The notes beneath the pieces were generated by a model that was not told where the DNA came from, searched no databases, and saw nothing but the letters and a program-made list of their open reading frames with translations. The translations under genes were made by a program, and so were the position numbers. A DNA stretch of 64,000 bases from the NCBI GenBank assembly GCA_902581005.1, contig CACHMT010000002.1:1-64000 (forward strand). The letters are read 5' to 3'. This stretch comes from an uncultured Alphaproteobacteria bacterium. GTDB taxonomy: Bacteria; Pseudomonadota; Alphaproteobacteria; Rhodobacterales; Rhodobacteraceae. This document shows positions 47,890 through 56,337 of this stretch, piece by piece; the first letter of the stretch is position 1, and each line of letters opens with the position of its first letter.

Positions 47890-48489
47890 CTACATTCTCG
47901 AGGCTACATTTTCCCAATTAACTAACCTATCTAAAAAATTTTCCAAGTAAGCAGGTCTCTTATTTCTGAAATCGATGTAATACGAGTGTTCCCAAACATC
48001 ACATCCTAAAAGAGCTGTCTCATTATGGCACAACGGATTAACACCATTTTCGGTCTTTGAAATTTTTAGGCTCCCATTATTCGATTTTACAAGCCATACC
48101 CAGCCTGATCCAAACTGTCCAACTCCTGAAGCACAAAAATCTTCTTTAAACTTTCCAAAAGAACCAAAACTATCGTCTATAGCTGATGCCAATTCACTTG
48201 GTAACCCCGTTTGGTTTGGACCCATCATTTCCCAAAACTGCATGTGGTTCCAGTGCTGTGATGCATTATTAAAAATACCAGACTGAGCAGTCGCCGATGG
48301 ATCATACGATTTTGTAATTATTTCTTCTAACGTCATATTTTCGTACTCAGTGCCTGTGATAAGCTTATTACCATTATCAACATAAGCCTTATGGTGCAAA
48401 TCATGATGAAACTCCAAAGTTTCTTTGCTCATGCCTGCAGCCTCAAGGGCGTCATGGCTATAAGGCAAGTCATTAAGTTCAAATGCCAT
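47890..48489 (-). CDS. sodB: Superoxide dismutase, iron type
   Basis: A 199-residue Fe/Mn SOD. Metal ligands are predicted as H28 (LEFHHDLHH), H82 (SQHWNHMQFW), D164 and H168 (CDVWEHSYYIDF). Q78 in NNASQHWNH occupies the place of the Fe-type glutamine (E. coli SodB Q69), and position 77 is serine rather than the glycine-glycine of Mn types, so iron is expected. It has no signal peptide and so is cytosolic. A strong AAAGGAGA ribosome site precedes the ATG. Confidence 0.95.
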   Translation of the reverse strand: MAFELNDLPYSHDALEAAGMSKETLEFHHDLHHKAYVDNGNKLITGTEYENMTLEEIITKSYDPSATAQSGIFNNASQHWNHMQFWEMMGPNQTGLPSELASAIDDSFGSFGKFKEDFCASGVGQFGSGWVWLVKSNNGSLKISKTENGVNPLCHNETALLGCDVWEHSYYIDFRNKRPAYLENFLDRLVNWENVASRM

Positions 48490-48516
48490 TTTAAATCTCC
48501 TTTAAATAATGTTTAT

Positions 48517-48544
48517 TTATTAGCATAAATAGTTTGTTTAGCAA
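48517..48544 (-). promoter_or_regulatory. Candidate promoter of sodB
   Basis: On the minus strand TTGCTA (48544-48539) and TAATAA (48522-48517) are 16 bases apart, about 30 bases before the sodB ATG in a 67-base gap after secF. A weak match supported by position. Confidence 0.3.
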
Positions 48545-48556
48545 CAGTTCAGTGAG

Positions 48557-49519
48557 TTAAAATTGAGTGCCTGCGTTTGAGCCTTTTTCATCCCAATTTC
48601 GTTTAACATCAAGTATCAATAGAATTTTCGCTGCTACAAAAATTGATGAATAAGTCCCAACTAAAACACCCCAGATCATAGCAAACGTAAATCCTCTAAT
48701 AACATCTCCACCTAGAAAATACAGAGCGAAAAGAGCCAATAAAGTTGTTACAGAAGTCATAATTGTCCTACTTAAAGTATTATTTATCGACATGTTTAAA
48801 ACTTTCAGTAATGGCAACGATTTAAAATTTCTAAGATTTTCACGCACGCGATCAAATACTACAACGGTATCATTTAACGAGTAGCCTATAATTGTAAGCA
48901 AAGCTGCTATTATTGAAAGGTTAAATTCATACCTCAGGATTGAAAATACGCCAATGGTTAAAATAACGTCATGAATGAGTGCAAATACCGCGCCTAGAGC
49001 AAATTGCCACTCAAACCGTAGCCAAATATATACTAAAACTGATACAACAGCGAAAAGAACAGCCAGCATTCCATTTCTTATAAGCTCTGATGAAACCTTG
49101 GATCCAACTGATTCAATTTGTAAGAATTTTATATCTGGCACGTTATTTAGCAGTAAAGCTTTTACCTTTGTTTCAATATTTTGACCTTCAGTTTTTTCAA
49201 CTTTAATTATAAAAATATTATCGGTACTAGTTAATGTTCCAGCACTCAAAGTTTCTAATGGGTTAGTTGCTTGAGATATAGAAACATCCCCTAAATTTGA
49301 TCCGCTCAACGTATTTCGAACATCTGACACCTTTATTTTTTCTGAACTTGATACCATAAACATGGTACCCCCACGAAAATCTATTCCATAATTAAGCCCC
49401 AAAATGGAGAATAATATTATGGATACTAAGATAGCCCCTAGTGATATATAGGACAGCAAATTAGAAAAGCTGAAAAATTGTATTTCTTTTGACTGATTAA
49501 ATAAACCTCTAAGTAACAT
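48557..49519 (-). CDS. secF: Protein translocase subunit SecF
   Basis: A 320-residue RND-type membrane protein that with SecD pulls exported proteins to the periplasm using the proton gradient. It has an N-terminal helix, then NYGIDFRGGTMFMV, a periplasmic P-domain and five further helices with TIIGYSLNDTVVVFDRVREN and a conserved DVILTIGVFSILRYEF. It starts directly after the secD stop codon (TAA-ATG). In this genome secF is separate from secD. Confidence 0.96.
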   Translation of the reverse strand: MLLRGLFNQSKEIQFFSFSNLLSYISLGAILVSIILFSILGLNYGIDFRGGTMFMVSSSEKIKVSDVRNTLSGSNLGDVSISQATNPLETLSAGTLTSTDNIFIIKVEKTEGQNIETKVKALLLNNVPDIKFLQIESVGSKVSSELIRNGMLAVLFAVVSVLVYIWLRFEWQFALGAVFALIHDVILTIGVFSILRYEFNLSIIAALLTIIGYSLNDTVVVFDRVRENLRNFKSLPLLKVLNMSINNTLSRTIMTSVTTLLALFALYFLGGDVIRGFTFAMIWGVLVGTYSSIFVAAKILLILDVKRNWDEKGSNAGTQF

Positions 49520-51157
49520 TTATACCCTCAAAACTTTTGGCTTATAAAATAACATATATAGATCGATAAATAGTCTCGTTATTAGTAAAGCTGTAAATAC
49601 AGAGGTAATAATCCCTAATCCTAAAGTCACCGAAAAACCTTTAATTGGTCCCGAGCCAAAGAAAAAGAGAATTATAGCTGCTATCATGGTAGTTACATTT
49701 GCATCAACAATTGAGGACAAAGCTTTTTCATATCCAATTTTTATTGAATTATAAATAGTGCTATTCTTTTTAATCTCCTCTTTTATACGTTCGAAAACAA
49801 GAACGTTAGCGTCTACTGCCATACCAATTGTTAAAACAATCCCCGCTATACCCGGCAAGGTCAGGGTAGCACCAAGAATTGAGAGTAGTGCCATCACTAA
49901 GATAATATTCAACATTAGAGCTACATTTGCGAAAATGCCAAAAAGACCATAACTTAACCACATAAAAGTTAGAACGAGAAGTCCACCAACCAAAGCTGCT
50001 AATTTCCCTGCATTAATGCTGTCGCGTCCCAACTCCGGCCCAATAGTTCTTAATTCCAATACTTCGATTTCTGCTGGAAGCGCCCCACTTCTCAGCAGAA
50101 TAGCAAGCCTATTACTCTCGTCTACTGAGAAATTACCAGTTATAATTCCTGAACCTCCTGGTATATGACTACGAATTGTGGGAGCTGAAATCACTACGTC
50201 GTCCAACACTATTGCAAATGGTGAGCCTATATTGTCTTTTGTATAATTTCCAAATTTTAGTGCTGCTGAGGGATTAAAATTAAATGAGACTGCTGGCAGT
50301 CCATTTTCATCAAAAGATGGTTGTGCATTGGTCAGGTTTTCTCCAGAAACAACCGGCCGTTTTTTAAGCAGATAAAACAGATCACTATTTTGTTCGGAAC
50401 CAACTACAATTTCATCAAATTTTGTAGGAAAGTTTGAGCTACTATCTATTGACACGACCTCATTGAAAGTGAGCTTTGCTGTTTTTCCTAGAAGAGCTAT
50501 TAACTCTTCACTGGAACCCAAACCAGGAACTTGTACCAAGACTCTCTTCCTACCTTGTCTTTGGATAGTCGGTTCTCTTGTACCAGTTTCGTCGACCCTT
50601 CTTCTTATGATCTCCAATGATTGCTCGATTACTTGCTTTTCAAGAGTTCTCTTTTGTTCGTCAGAAAATGTAATTGTTATCATATTTTCTAGTGAACTAA
50701 TATTTAGTATATCTCTTTGTACTGACCCTGACCACTTAGACGAAAATAATTCTGTTGAGGAGTTTAATTTTTCTATCTCTTTGATTGCAAAATCAATATT
50801 TTCTGAGTTACCTACTTCAATCTTTAGTTGGTCTCCTGAGGTATCTATTCTTCTTATTGATCCTATCTCTTTTCTTTTTTTAACTAAGGAGCTCCTTATA
50901 TCTGTCCAAAGGAAATCAAATTTTTCTCTTATCACATCATCTGTTTTTACTTCAAGTAGCATATATACACCGCCCCTGAGATCTAGCCCAAGCTTTACAA
51001 GGGTAGAGGGCAGAAAATCTGGCCATGAAGATGTCTGTGTGGGATTATTTAATTTTCTATCAACAGTACTATAAAAAAAATTAGGTGACGCAAACAAAAG
51101 TGATGAAAAGCAAACAATTGCGATAAAAAATATCCTAAAAAAACTAAGTTGTGGCAT
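49520..51157 (-). CDS. secD: Protein translocase subunit SecD
   Basis: A 545-residue partner of SecF. The N-terminal helix is followed by LGLDLRGGVYMLLEV, a large periplasmic region (with RRRVDETGTREPTIQRQG, the head domain and FAIVLDDVVISAPTI) and six helices with GMAVDANVLVFERIKEE. The start abuts the yajC stop. yajC-secD-secF is the standard operon order. Confidence 0.97.
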   Translation of the reverse strand: MPQLSFFRIFFIAIVCFSSLLFASPNFFYSTVDRKLNNPTQTSSWPDFLPSTLVKLGLDLRGGVYMLLEVKTDDVIREKFDFLWTDIRSSLVKKRKEIGSIRRIDTSGDQLKIEVGNSENIDFAIKEIEKLNSSTELFSSKWSGSVQRDILNISSLENMITITFSDEQKRTLEKQVIEQSLEIIRRRVDETGTREPTIQRQGRKRVLVQVPGLGSSEELIALLGKTAKLTFNEVVSIDSSSNFPTKFDEIVVGSEQNSDLFYLLKKRPVVSGENLTNAQPSFDENGLPAVSFNFNPSAALKFGNYTKDNIGSPFAIVLDDVVISAPTIRSHIPGGSGIITGNFSVDESNRLAILLRSGALPAEIEVLELRTIGPELGRDSINAGKLAALVGGLLVLTFMWLSYGLFGIFANVALMLNIILVMALLSILGATLTLPGIAGIVLTIGMAVDANVLVFERIKEEIKKNSTIYNSIKIGYEKALSSIVDANVTTMIAAIILFFFGSGPIKGFSVTLGLGIITSVFTALLITRLFIDLYMLFYKPKVLRV

Positions 51158-51439
51158 TTATTTTTTTGCAGGCTCAGGTTTGCTCAATACATTTACAATT
51201 GTAGATCTTATAACGGCAACTTTAACATCCTTTGCCAATTCTACCTCGATTTCTTCACCTTCCTTAACCTTTGTTATTTTACCAATTATACCACCCTGTG
51301 TGAGTACCTTATCTCCCCTTCGAAGATTATCGACCATATTTTTATGCTCTTTGATTTTTTTCTGCTGAGGCCTAATCAACAAAAAGTACATAATTACAAA
51401 TATCAGTATTATAGGAATAAAACTTTCTAATCCGTTCAT
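51158..51439 (-). CDS. yajC: Preprotein translocase subunit YajC
   Basis: A 93-residue bitopic protein with one N-terminal helix (FIPIILIFVIMYFLLIRPQQ) and the family block KKIKEHKNMVDNLRRGDKVL plus GGIIGKITKVKEGEEIEVEL. YajC joins SecD and SecF in the holo-translocon. GGAGAG lies six bases before the ATG. Confidence 0.95.
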   Translation of the reverse strand: MNGLESFIPIILIFVIMYFLLIRPQQKKIKEHKNMVDNLRRGDKVLTQGGIIGKITKVKEGEEIEVELAKDVKVAVIRSTIVNVLSKPEPAKK

Positions 51440-51473
51440 GATTTCTCTCCTAGCATTTCTTACTTTCTAACGG

Positions 51474-51722
51474 TTAATAACAAATAATCAATGGCAAACT
51501 TTTTTTACGTGGGTGTTCATAATGGCAATAAACTAGTTGGTCATCTACAATTATTGAAAAAGTTCGATATCTATCAAGCTGTTTGCTTTTAATCACTTCA
51601 TTAGCTCGAATTAATTTTTCTTTAATCTCTCGTTTTATAAGACCATTATAAGTCTGCTCATTTGCAAAGCTTACGCAGACAGAGCAAACGCATGCTAAAC
51701 ATGTACAAATAAACTTAAACAT
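51474..51722 (-). CDS. Small exported cysteine-bearing protein of unknown function
   Basis: 82 residues from the ATG at 51722. The N-terminus FKFICTCLACVCSVCVSFA is a short signal peptide unusually rich in cysteine (four), cut probably after SFA, leaving about 63 residues with two cysteines. The mature part (YNGLIKREIKEKLIRANEVI, FSIIVDDQLVYCHYEHP) matches no family I recognise. It follows the next upstream small exported gene by 5 bases, so the two form a pair ahead of yajC. Confidence 0.5.
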   Translation of the reverse strand: MFKFICTCLACVCSVCVSFANEQTYNGLIKREIKEKLIRANEVIKSKQLDRYRTFSIIVDDQLVYCHYEHPRKKSLPLIICY

Positions 51723-51727
51723 CAATT

Positions 51728-52084
51728 CTATTTATTACACGTTGAAATATAAAACAACTGCTCTTTATTTTTATTCTGCCAAAGTGTTACTTCTTTGAGA
51801 TCAGATTCTCTACTGATATTTAGTAAAACTCCAGATGGGGAGGAAAACAGATAAAATGAGGGATGAGAATAAATTAATTCAAAAAACTTTGTGTCTAAGT
51901 CGCCTCCTAATATAGATAAGGAGGAATTGCTAATTTTTATAGAAAAATTATTTTTTAAGGTTGTTTGGTTCTTTATCTGTTTCCACGGCGCACAATAGAA
52001 AACAAAGTCTGACGGATATGAAGATACAGGCCATGAAATTAGACCCGTTAATAGGGCAAGTGCGGATAGTCTTTTTGATGTCAT
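51728..52084 (-). CDS. Small exported protein of unknown function
   Basis: 118 residues with a signal peptide (LSALALLTGLISWPVSSYPS) and a beta-rich mature part of about 95 residues with two cysteines (FVFYCAPW, FYISTCNK) at its two ends, well placed for a disulfide. No family is recognised. It is transcribed together with the smaller exported gene 5 bases downstream and is divergent from the ligase gene at 52190. Confidence 0.5.
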   Translation of the reverse strand: MTSKRLSALALLTGLISWPVSSYPSDFVFYCAPWKQIKNQTTLKNNFSIKISNSSLSILGGDLDTKFFELIYSHPSFYLFSSPSGVLLNISRESDLKEVTLWQNKNKEQLFYISTCNK

Positions 52085-52189
52085 AGCGTTTAGTTTGTAA
52101 AGAATTTTGTTTTATTTTTTATTAGTAGCAAATAATTTTATATTAATATACGTCTAGAGTATTTCGATTAATTAATTTGGAGCGATATT

Positions 52190-53707
52190 TTGGTCACAAG
52201 TTTAAATGGCAAATCAATCGTTGAGATAATGAGAGTGCATACAGGTCAATGTCTCTTTAGTAACGACGGATTAGAATTAGAGTATGAGGATATAGTAGTA
52301 ACTATCGAGGAGTTTGGTAAACAACTTTCATCAATAGATATGGAAAATAATAAAATTTGTGCTCTAGTACTGCCTAACGGGGTTGATATGGCCATCAGTT
52401 TTTTAGCCCTCGCTAATTATGTAACTGTATCACCGCTAAACCCAAATTACACTAAAGACGAATTCTTGTTTTTCTTAAAAGACTTAGATTGTGAGTTTAT
52501 AATTACTGATAATAATGCATCAAATTCTCTCATGGAGGCAGCAAAACAACTCAAAATAAAACTCTTCTACCTAAATAATTATTCTCCAAAAAATAGACTT
52601 TCAATAAAATCGTTGTCGACCCCTTCTAAATGTTTGCTTGATCAAAATAAAGCCGATGATATTTGTCTAATATTGCATACTTCGGGAACAACATCTCGGC
52701 CTAAACAGGTACAGCTCTCCAGTGTGAACATCATATCCTCAGCATTGAATATCGCTCGTGTGCTTCAGCTTGAGAAAAAAGATAAGGGGCTGAATATCAT
52801 GCCATTATTTCATATTCATGGCTTGATCGCCTCTTTACTATCATCAATCGTGACAGGCTCAAGTGTTGTATGTACTAGTGGCTTTAATGCACTGACTTTT
52901 TATGGGAATATAAAAAGCTTTAAACCTACATGGATAACAGCAGTACCTACTATGTATCAAGCTATACTATCGAGAGCTTCAAGAAATAAAGAAATAATTC
53001 AAGCGTCAAGCTTGAGATTGCTAAGGTCATCTTCTGCTGCAATGCCAGTAGCTACAATAGAAGCGTTAGAAAATGCTTTTCAGTGCCCCATTATTGAGGC
53101 TTATGGGATGACTGAGGCATCGCATCAAATGGCTTCAAATTTTTTGGATATCAACAGAAAACCTGGGTCTGTGGGTAAATCTGCTGGCCCAGAAATAGCC
53201 CTTTTTAGAGATAATAAGCTGACAACTGTCGCAAATTCGGTCGGAGAAATAGTTATTAGGGGATCAAACGTAACTAAAGGATATAAAAACAACGATAAAG
53301 CAAATAAGGAAAACTTTTTTGATGGATGGTTTAAAACAGGGGACCTAGGAAAATTCGATGAGGATGGTTTTTTATTTATTTCAGGCAGAATTAAAGAAAT
53401 TATAAACAAGGGAGGTGAAAAAATATCTCCACAAGAGGTTGACGAAGCTCTTATGAGACATGAGGCAGTTTTCCAAGCTGTATGTTTTTCAGTAAAACAT
53501 GAGAAATTGGGAGAGGATATTGCAGCTGCTGTAGTTTTAAAGGACGGTTCAACCGTCGACGAAAAAGACTTAAAGACACATCTTTCCAAGTCAATAACAA
53601 CTTTTAAAATTCCTAGACAGATTTTAATCCTTGATGAAATTCCGAAAGGGAATACAGGAAAGATACAAAGAATTGGGCTTGCCAAAAAATTAGGACTTGA
53701 ACTATGA
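52190..53707 (+). CDS. AMP-binding ligase resembling oxalyl-CoA synthetase (Pcs60/AAE3-like)
   Basis: A 505-residue adenylate-forming enzyme. LHTSGTTSRPKQVQLSS near residue 162, LNIMPLFHIHGLIASLLSS, ITAVPTMYQAILSRA, EAYGMTEASHQMAS, GWFKTGDLGKFDEDGF and PKGNTGKIQR are seen in order. The combination of TSGTTSRPK, MPLFHIHGL and TAVPTMYQ is that of the oxalyl-CoA synthetase branch, known from yeast Pcs60 and plant AAE3, so a short dicarboxylic acid is a reasonable guess. The TTG start has GGAG seven bases upstream. Its stop overlaps the next gene's ATG by 4 bases. Confidence 0.85.
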   Translation: MVTSLNGKSIVEIMRVHTGQCLFSNDGLELEYEDIVVTIEEFGKQLSSIDMENNKICALVLPNGVDMAISFLALANYVTVSPLNPNYTKDEFLFFLKDLDCEFIITDNNASNSLMEAAKQLKIKLFYLNNYSPKNRLSIKSLSTPSKCLLDQNKADDICLILHTSGTTSRPKQVQLSSVNIISSALNIARVLQLEKKDKGLNIMPLFHIHGLIASLLSSIVTGSSVVCTSGFNALTFYGNIKSFKPTWITAVPTMYQAILSRASRNKEIIQASSLRLLRSSSAAMPVATIEALENAFQCPIIEAYGMTEASHQMASNFLDINRKPGSVGKSAGPEIALFRDNKLTTVANSVGEIVIRGSNVTKGYKNNDKANKENFFDGWFKTGDLGKFDEDGFLFISGRIKEIINKGGEKISPQEVDEALMRHEAVFQAVCFSVKHEKLGEDIAAAVVLKDGSTVDEKDLKTHLSKSITTFKIPRQILILDEIPKGNTGKIQRIGLAKKLGLEL

Positions 53708-54681
53708 AAATTTGTATTTTTGGAGGTGGGTCAATTGGAGGTCTTTTAGCAGTAAATTTAGAAAAGATTGGAATTAATGTGAGCATTATTGCGAGAGGGC
53801 AGCACTTAGAGGTTATGAAAAAAAATGGCCTCACTCTTATTGATCCAACAGGAGAAGAAAATACTGCAATTGTTACTTGCACTGATGAACCCAACTCATT
53901 AGGTGTTCAGGACTACCTTTTCCTAACAATCAAGTCACCTGCACTTTTACCTAGTCTTCAAGCGATAAAGCCTCTTATCGGGAAAGATACAACAATAATT
54001 ACTTGCATGAATGGAATTCCTCACTGGTATTTTCATAAATTAGATAATAAGTATGCAAACTATAAAATAAAGTGCTTAGACCCAAATCTACTAATCGATA
54101 CCATTCTACCTCCAGATAACATTGTGGGGTCAGTTGTCTACCCAGCTTGTGAGGTATTAAAACCGGGAACAATTAGACATATCGCAGGAAACAGATTTAG
54201 TCTCGGTGAACCCGAGGGGAGTGAAAGTGATCGATTGAAATTCATCTCTGACATCTTAAAGAGAGCAGGGTTCAGAGCACCTATTCAAAAAAATATTCGA
54301 GATGAAATATGGTTAAAATTAATAGGGAACCTCAGTTTCAATCCAATATCTGCTCTTACAGGGGCTACCTTGGAGCAAATTTGTAACGACCGAGGGACTG
54401 AAGCAATTGTAAAAGCAATGATGACTGAAGCGAAAATGATTGCTGAAGAATTAGGAGCGAAGATAAATATGTCGATTGAAAAGAGGATTGATGGAGCAAG
54501 AAAAGTAGGTGCTCATAAAACTTCTATGCTTCAAGATATAGAAGCAGGTAAACCAATTGAGATAGATTCGATTATTATAGCGGTAAAAGAGTTGGGTGAG
54601 TTAACATGCTCCCCTACCCCCTACATTGATACAATACTTAACCTAACACTTCAGAAAGCTAAAATTCTTGGCTGTCTCTAA
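53704..54681 (+). CDS. Ketopantoate reductase (ApbA/PanE) family protein
   Basis: A 325-residue NADPH-dependent 2-oxoacid reductase-like protein. The N-terminal ICIFGGGSIGGLLAVNLEK with IIARGQHLEVMKKNGLTL is the ApbA/PanE Rossmann domain; the C-terminal GNLSFNPISALTGATLEQI and MLQDIEAGKPIEIDSII (KxxN/S and substrate region) complete it. It could be pantothenate-pathway PanE, but translational coupling to an oxalyl-CoA-synthetase-like ligase suggests a paralog acting on another 2-oxo or 2-hydroxy acid. Confidence 0.82.
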   Translation: MKICIFGGGSIGGLLAVNLEKIGINVSIIARGQHLEVMKKNGLTLIDPTGEENTAIVTCTDEPNSLGVQDYLFLTIKSPALLPSLQAIKPLIGKDTTIITCMNGIPHWYFHKLDNKYANYKIKCLDPNLLIDTILPPDNIVGSVVYPACEVLKPGTIRHIAGNRFSLGEPEGSESDRLKFISDILKRAGFRAPIQKNIRDEIWLKLIGNLSFNPISALTGATLEQICNDRGTEAIVKAMMTEAKMIAEELGAKINMSIEKRIDGARKVGAHKTSMLQDIEAGKPIEIDSIIIAVKELGELTCSPTPYIDTILNLTLQKAKILGCL

Positions 54682-54748
54682 CAAATCAAAGCTTTACTTT
54701 CATTCAGAAACTGTTAGCGCTTAATCAGCGCAAAAAAAGAACTTTCAA

Positions 54749-55918
54749 ATGAACCGCCATCATCCTAAAACATTATCCTTAGCTGCTATCTCTGGTATTT
54801 ATATAATCGCACAAGTGATTATTGTTCCTGTTTTACCAGAATTATCTCTCGTTTTTTCAACAGACTATAAAACTATTCAGCTAAGTATAGGTGCTTTTTT
54901 GTTGGGGGCTGCTTTAGTTAATTTGATTGCTGGACCTCTTTCCGACAGGTATGGCCGAAGACCAATTGCACTTATATTCTTTATCATTTTTATTTGCGCA
55001 TCTTTGGCGTCTTTTTTTGTTGAAAATATTTATCTTTTTATTTTCCTTAGATTCCTACAGGCTAGTTGTGCAGCCGGAATGGTTTTGGCTAGAGCAATAG
55101 TTGGGGATATATATAGCGGAAAGCAAGCTACCATTATGTTTGGCTACATTTCCATGATTATGGCGATCGGACCCTTAGTAGGACCATTTTTAGGGGGATT
55201 AATTAGTGATGTTCTTGGACCGCTGCAAGTATTTGTCTTTTTAGCTCTTTTGGGTGTTGTCGTTTTGTATCTTATTATAACAGATCTTCGAGAAACAAAT
55301 TTAACAAAATCTGAAAGCATACTTGCTCAATTGAAAAGTTATCCCCTACTATTAAAATCGAATAAATTTTGGCCACCTACTTTAGTTTCTTCCTTTAGCT
55401 TTTCCGTTTTTGGTATTTTTTTTGTTGGTGGCCCATACATCGCATCTAGTATATATGAAATGAGCGCATTACAAATAGGAGTTTATTTTTCATGTCCACC
55501 ACTAGGTTTTATAATTGGTAACTTTTTAGCTGGAAGGTTTTCAGATGAGCTTAGTACTAAATCTTTTTTGTTTCTAGGTTCATGTATATTAACTTCTGCG
55601 CCAATAGCATTATTTACGCTTTCAAATATTTATGAGCATCAGTTAGCTTTTTTTGGGCCAATAATTTTAATGACGTTAGGTGCAGGTATTATTTGGCCCG
55701 TTGCTAACACCGCAATAGTAAAAGCAGTTCCTCCACTAGCTGGGAGTGCTTCAGGATTAAGTTCAGCTTTAATGGTAATAGTCTCTGCCCTTGCAAGCGC
55801 AATCGTCGGATTTAGTTTAGAATCAGGAAATCCAATCCTGAAACTCACAGTAGTCCTTATAATTGTAGGTATTATAACTATTTTTAGTTCATTATTTACA
55901 GAGAAAGAAGCAGACTAA
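54749..55918 (+). CDS. Bcr/CflA family drug-resistance-type MFS transporter
   Basis: A 389-residue 12-helix MFS carrier. The motif GPLSDRYGRRPIALIFF (helix 2-3 loop) and RFLQASCAAGMVLARAIVGD in helix 4, with GPFLGGLISDVLGPLQVF (motif C region), are typical of the Bcr/CflA drug:H+ antiporters. These export bicyclomycin, chloramphenicol-like compounds or small metabolites. The ATG lies 67 bases after the reductase stop, and its 3' end converges on ccmE. Confidence 0.85.
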   Translation: MNRHHPKTLSLAAISGIYIIAQVIIVPVLPELSLVFSTDYKTIQLSIGAFLLGAALVNLIAGPLSDRYGRRPIALIFFIIFICASLASFFVENIYLFIFLRFLQASCAAGMVLARAIVGDIYSGKQATIMFGYISMIMAIGPLVGPFLGGLISDVLGPLQVFVFLALLGVVVLYLIITDLRETNLTKSESILAQLKSYPLLLKSNKFWPPTLVSSFSFSVFGIFFVGGPYIASSIYEMSALQIGVYFSCPPLGFIIGNFLAGRFSDELSTKSFLFLGSCILTSAPIALFTLSNIYEHQLAFFGPIILMTLGAGIIWPVANTAIVKAVPPLAGSASGLSSALMVIVSALASAIVGFSLESGNPILKLTVVLIIVGIITIFSSLFTEKEAD

Positions 55919-55922
55919 TATA

Positions 55923-56336
55923 CTAGTTTGTCATGTTATTTTTTATCTCACGAGGCATATATTTTTCGTCATGTTTAGCTAACACTTGAGATGCGATAAA
56001 AACATTATCTTTTAATTTACCTCTTACTATCACTCCTCGTCCTTCAGCAAAGAGGTCAGGCAATACTCCAGTATATTGAACCTCAACTTCGTTAGTACCA
56101 TCTGTAATTACAAACAAGTTGTCGACGCCCGTTCTTTGAACGCTATTTCTCACTACCAAACCACCTGCCCGCAATCTAACTGTATCATCTTTGAGTTCAA
56201 GAAGCTGCGTAGGGGATTTATAAAATTCAATGCCCGATCTAAACGCGATTAACAAGGTGATACTTGTTAGTAATAAAACAAATATTCCAAACGAAATAAA
56301 TATTATTCGCATTCTTTTTTTATTAGATATGCTCAT
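55923..56336 (-). CDS. ccmE: Cytochrome c maturation haem chaperone CcmE
   Basis: A 137-residue periplasmic haem carrier anchored by one helix (FISFGIFVLLLTSITLLIAF). The OB-fold part has LRAGGLVVRNSV and the covalent haem-binding histidine H122 in VLAKHDEKYMPREI, with Y126 also conserved. It passes haem to CcmF for cytochrome c assembly. The other ccm genes are not adjacent; it lies one base after argC on the same strand. Confidence 0.94.
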   Translation of the reverse strand: MSISNKKRMRIIFISFGIFVLLLTSITLLIAFRSGIEFYKSPTQLLELKDDTVRLRAGGLVVRNSVQRTGVDNLFVITDGTNEVEVQYTGVLPDLFAEGRGVIVRGKLKDNVFIASQVLAKHDEKYMPREIKNNMTN

Positions 56337-56337
56337 T

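Noticed and set aside
50463-51074. 203-codon plus-strand frame opposite secD
   Set aside because: Shadow frame of a conserved membrane protein gene with biased composition.
54717-54731. GCGCT/AGCGC palindrome before the Bcr/CflA gene
   Set aside because: Only a 5-base stem, followed by A rather than T residues on the plus strand; too weak to call a terminator or operator.
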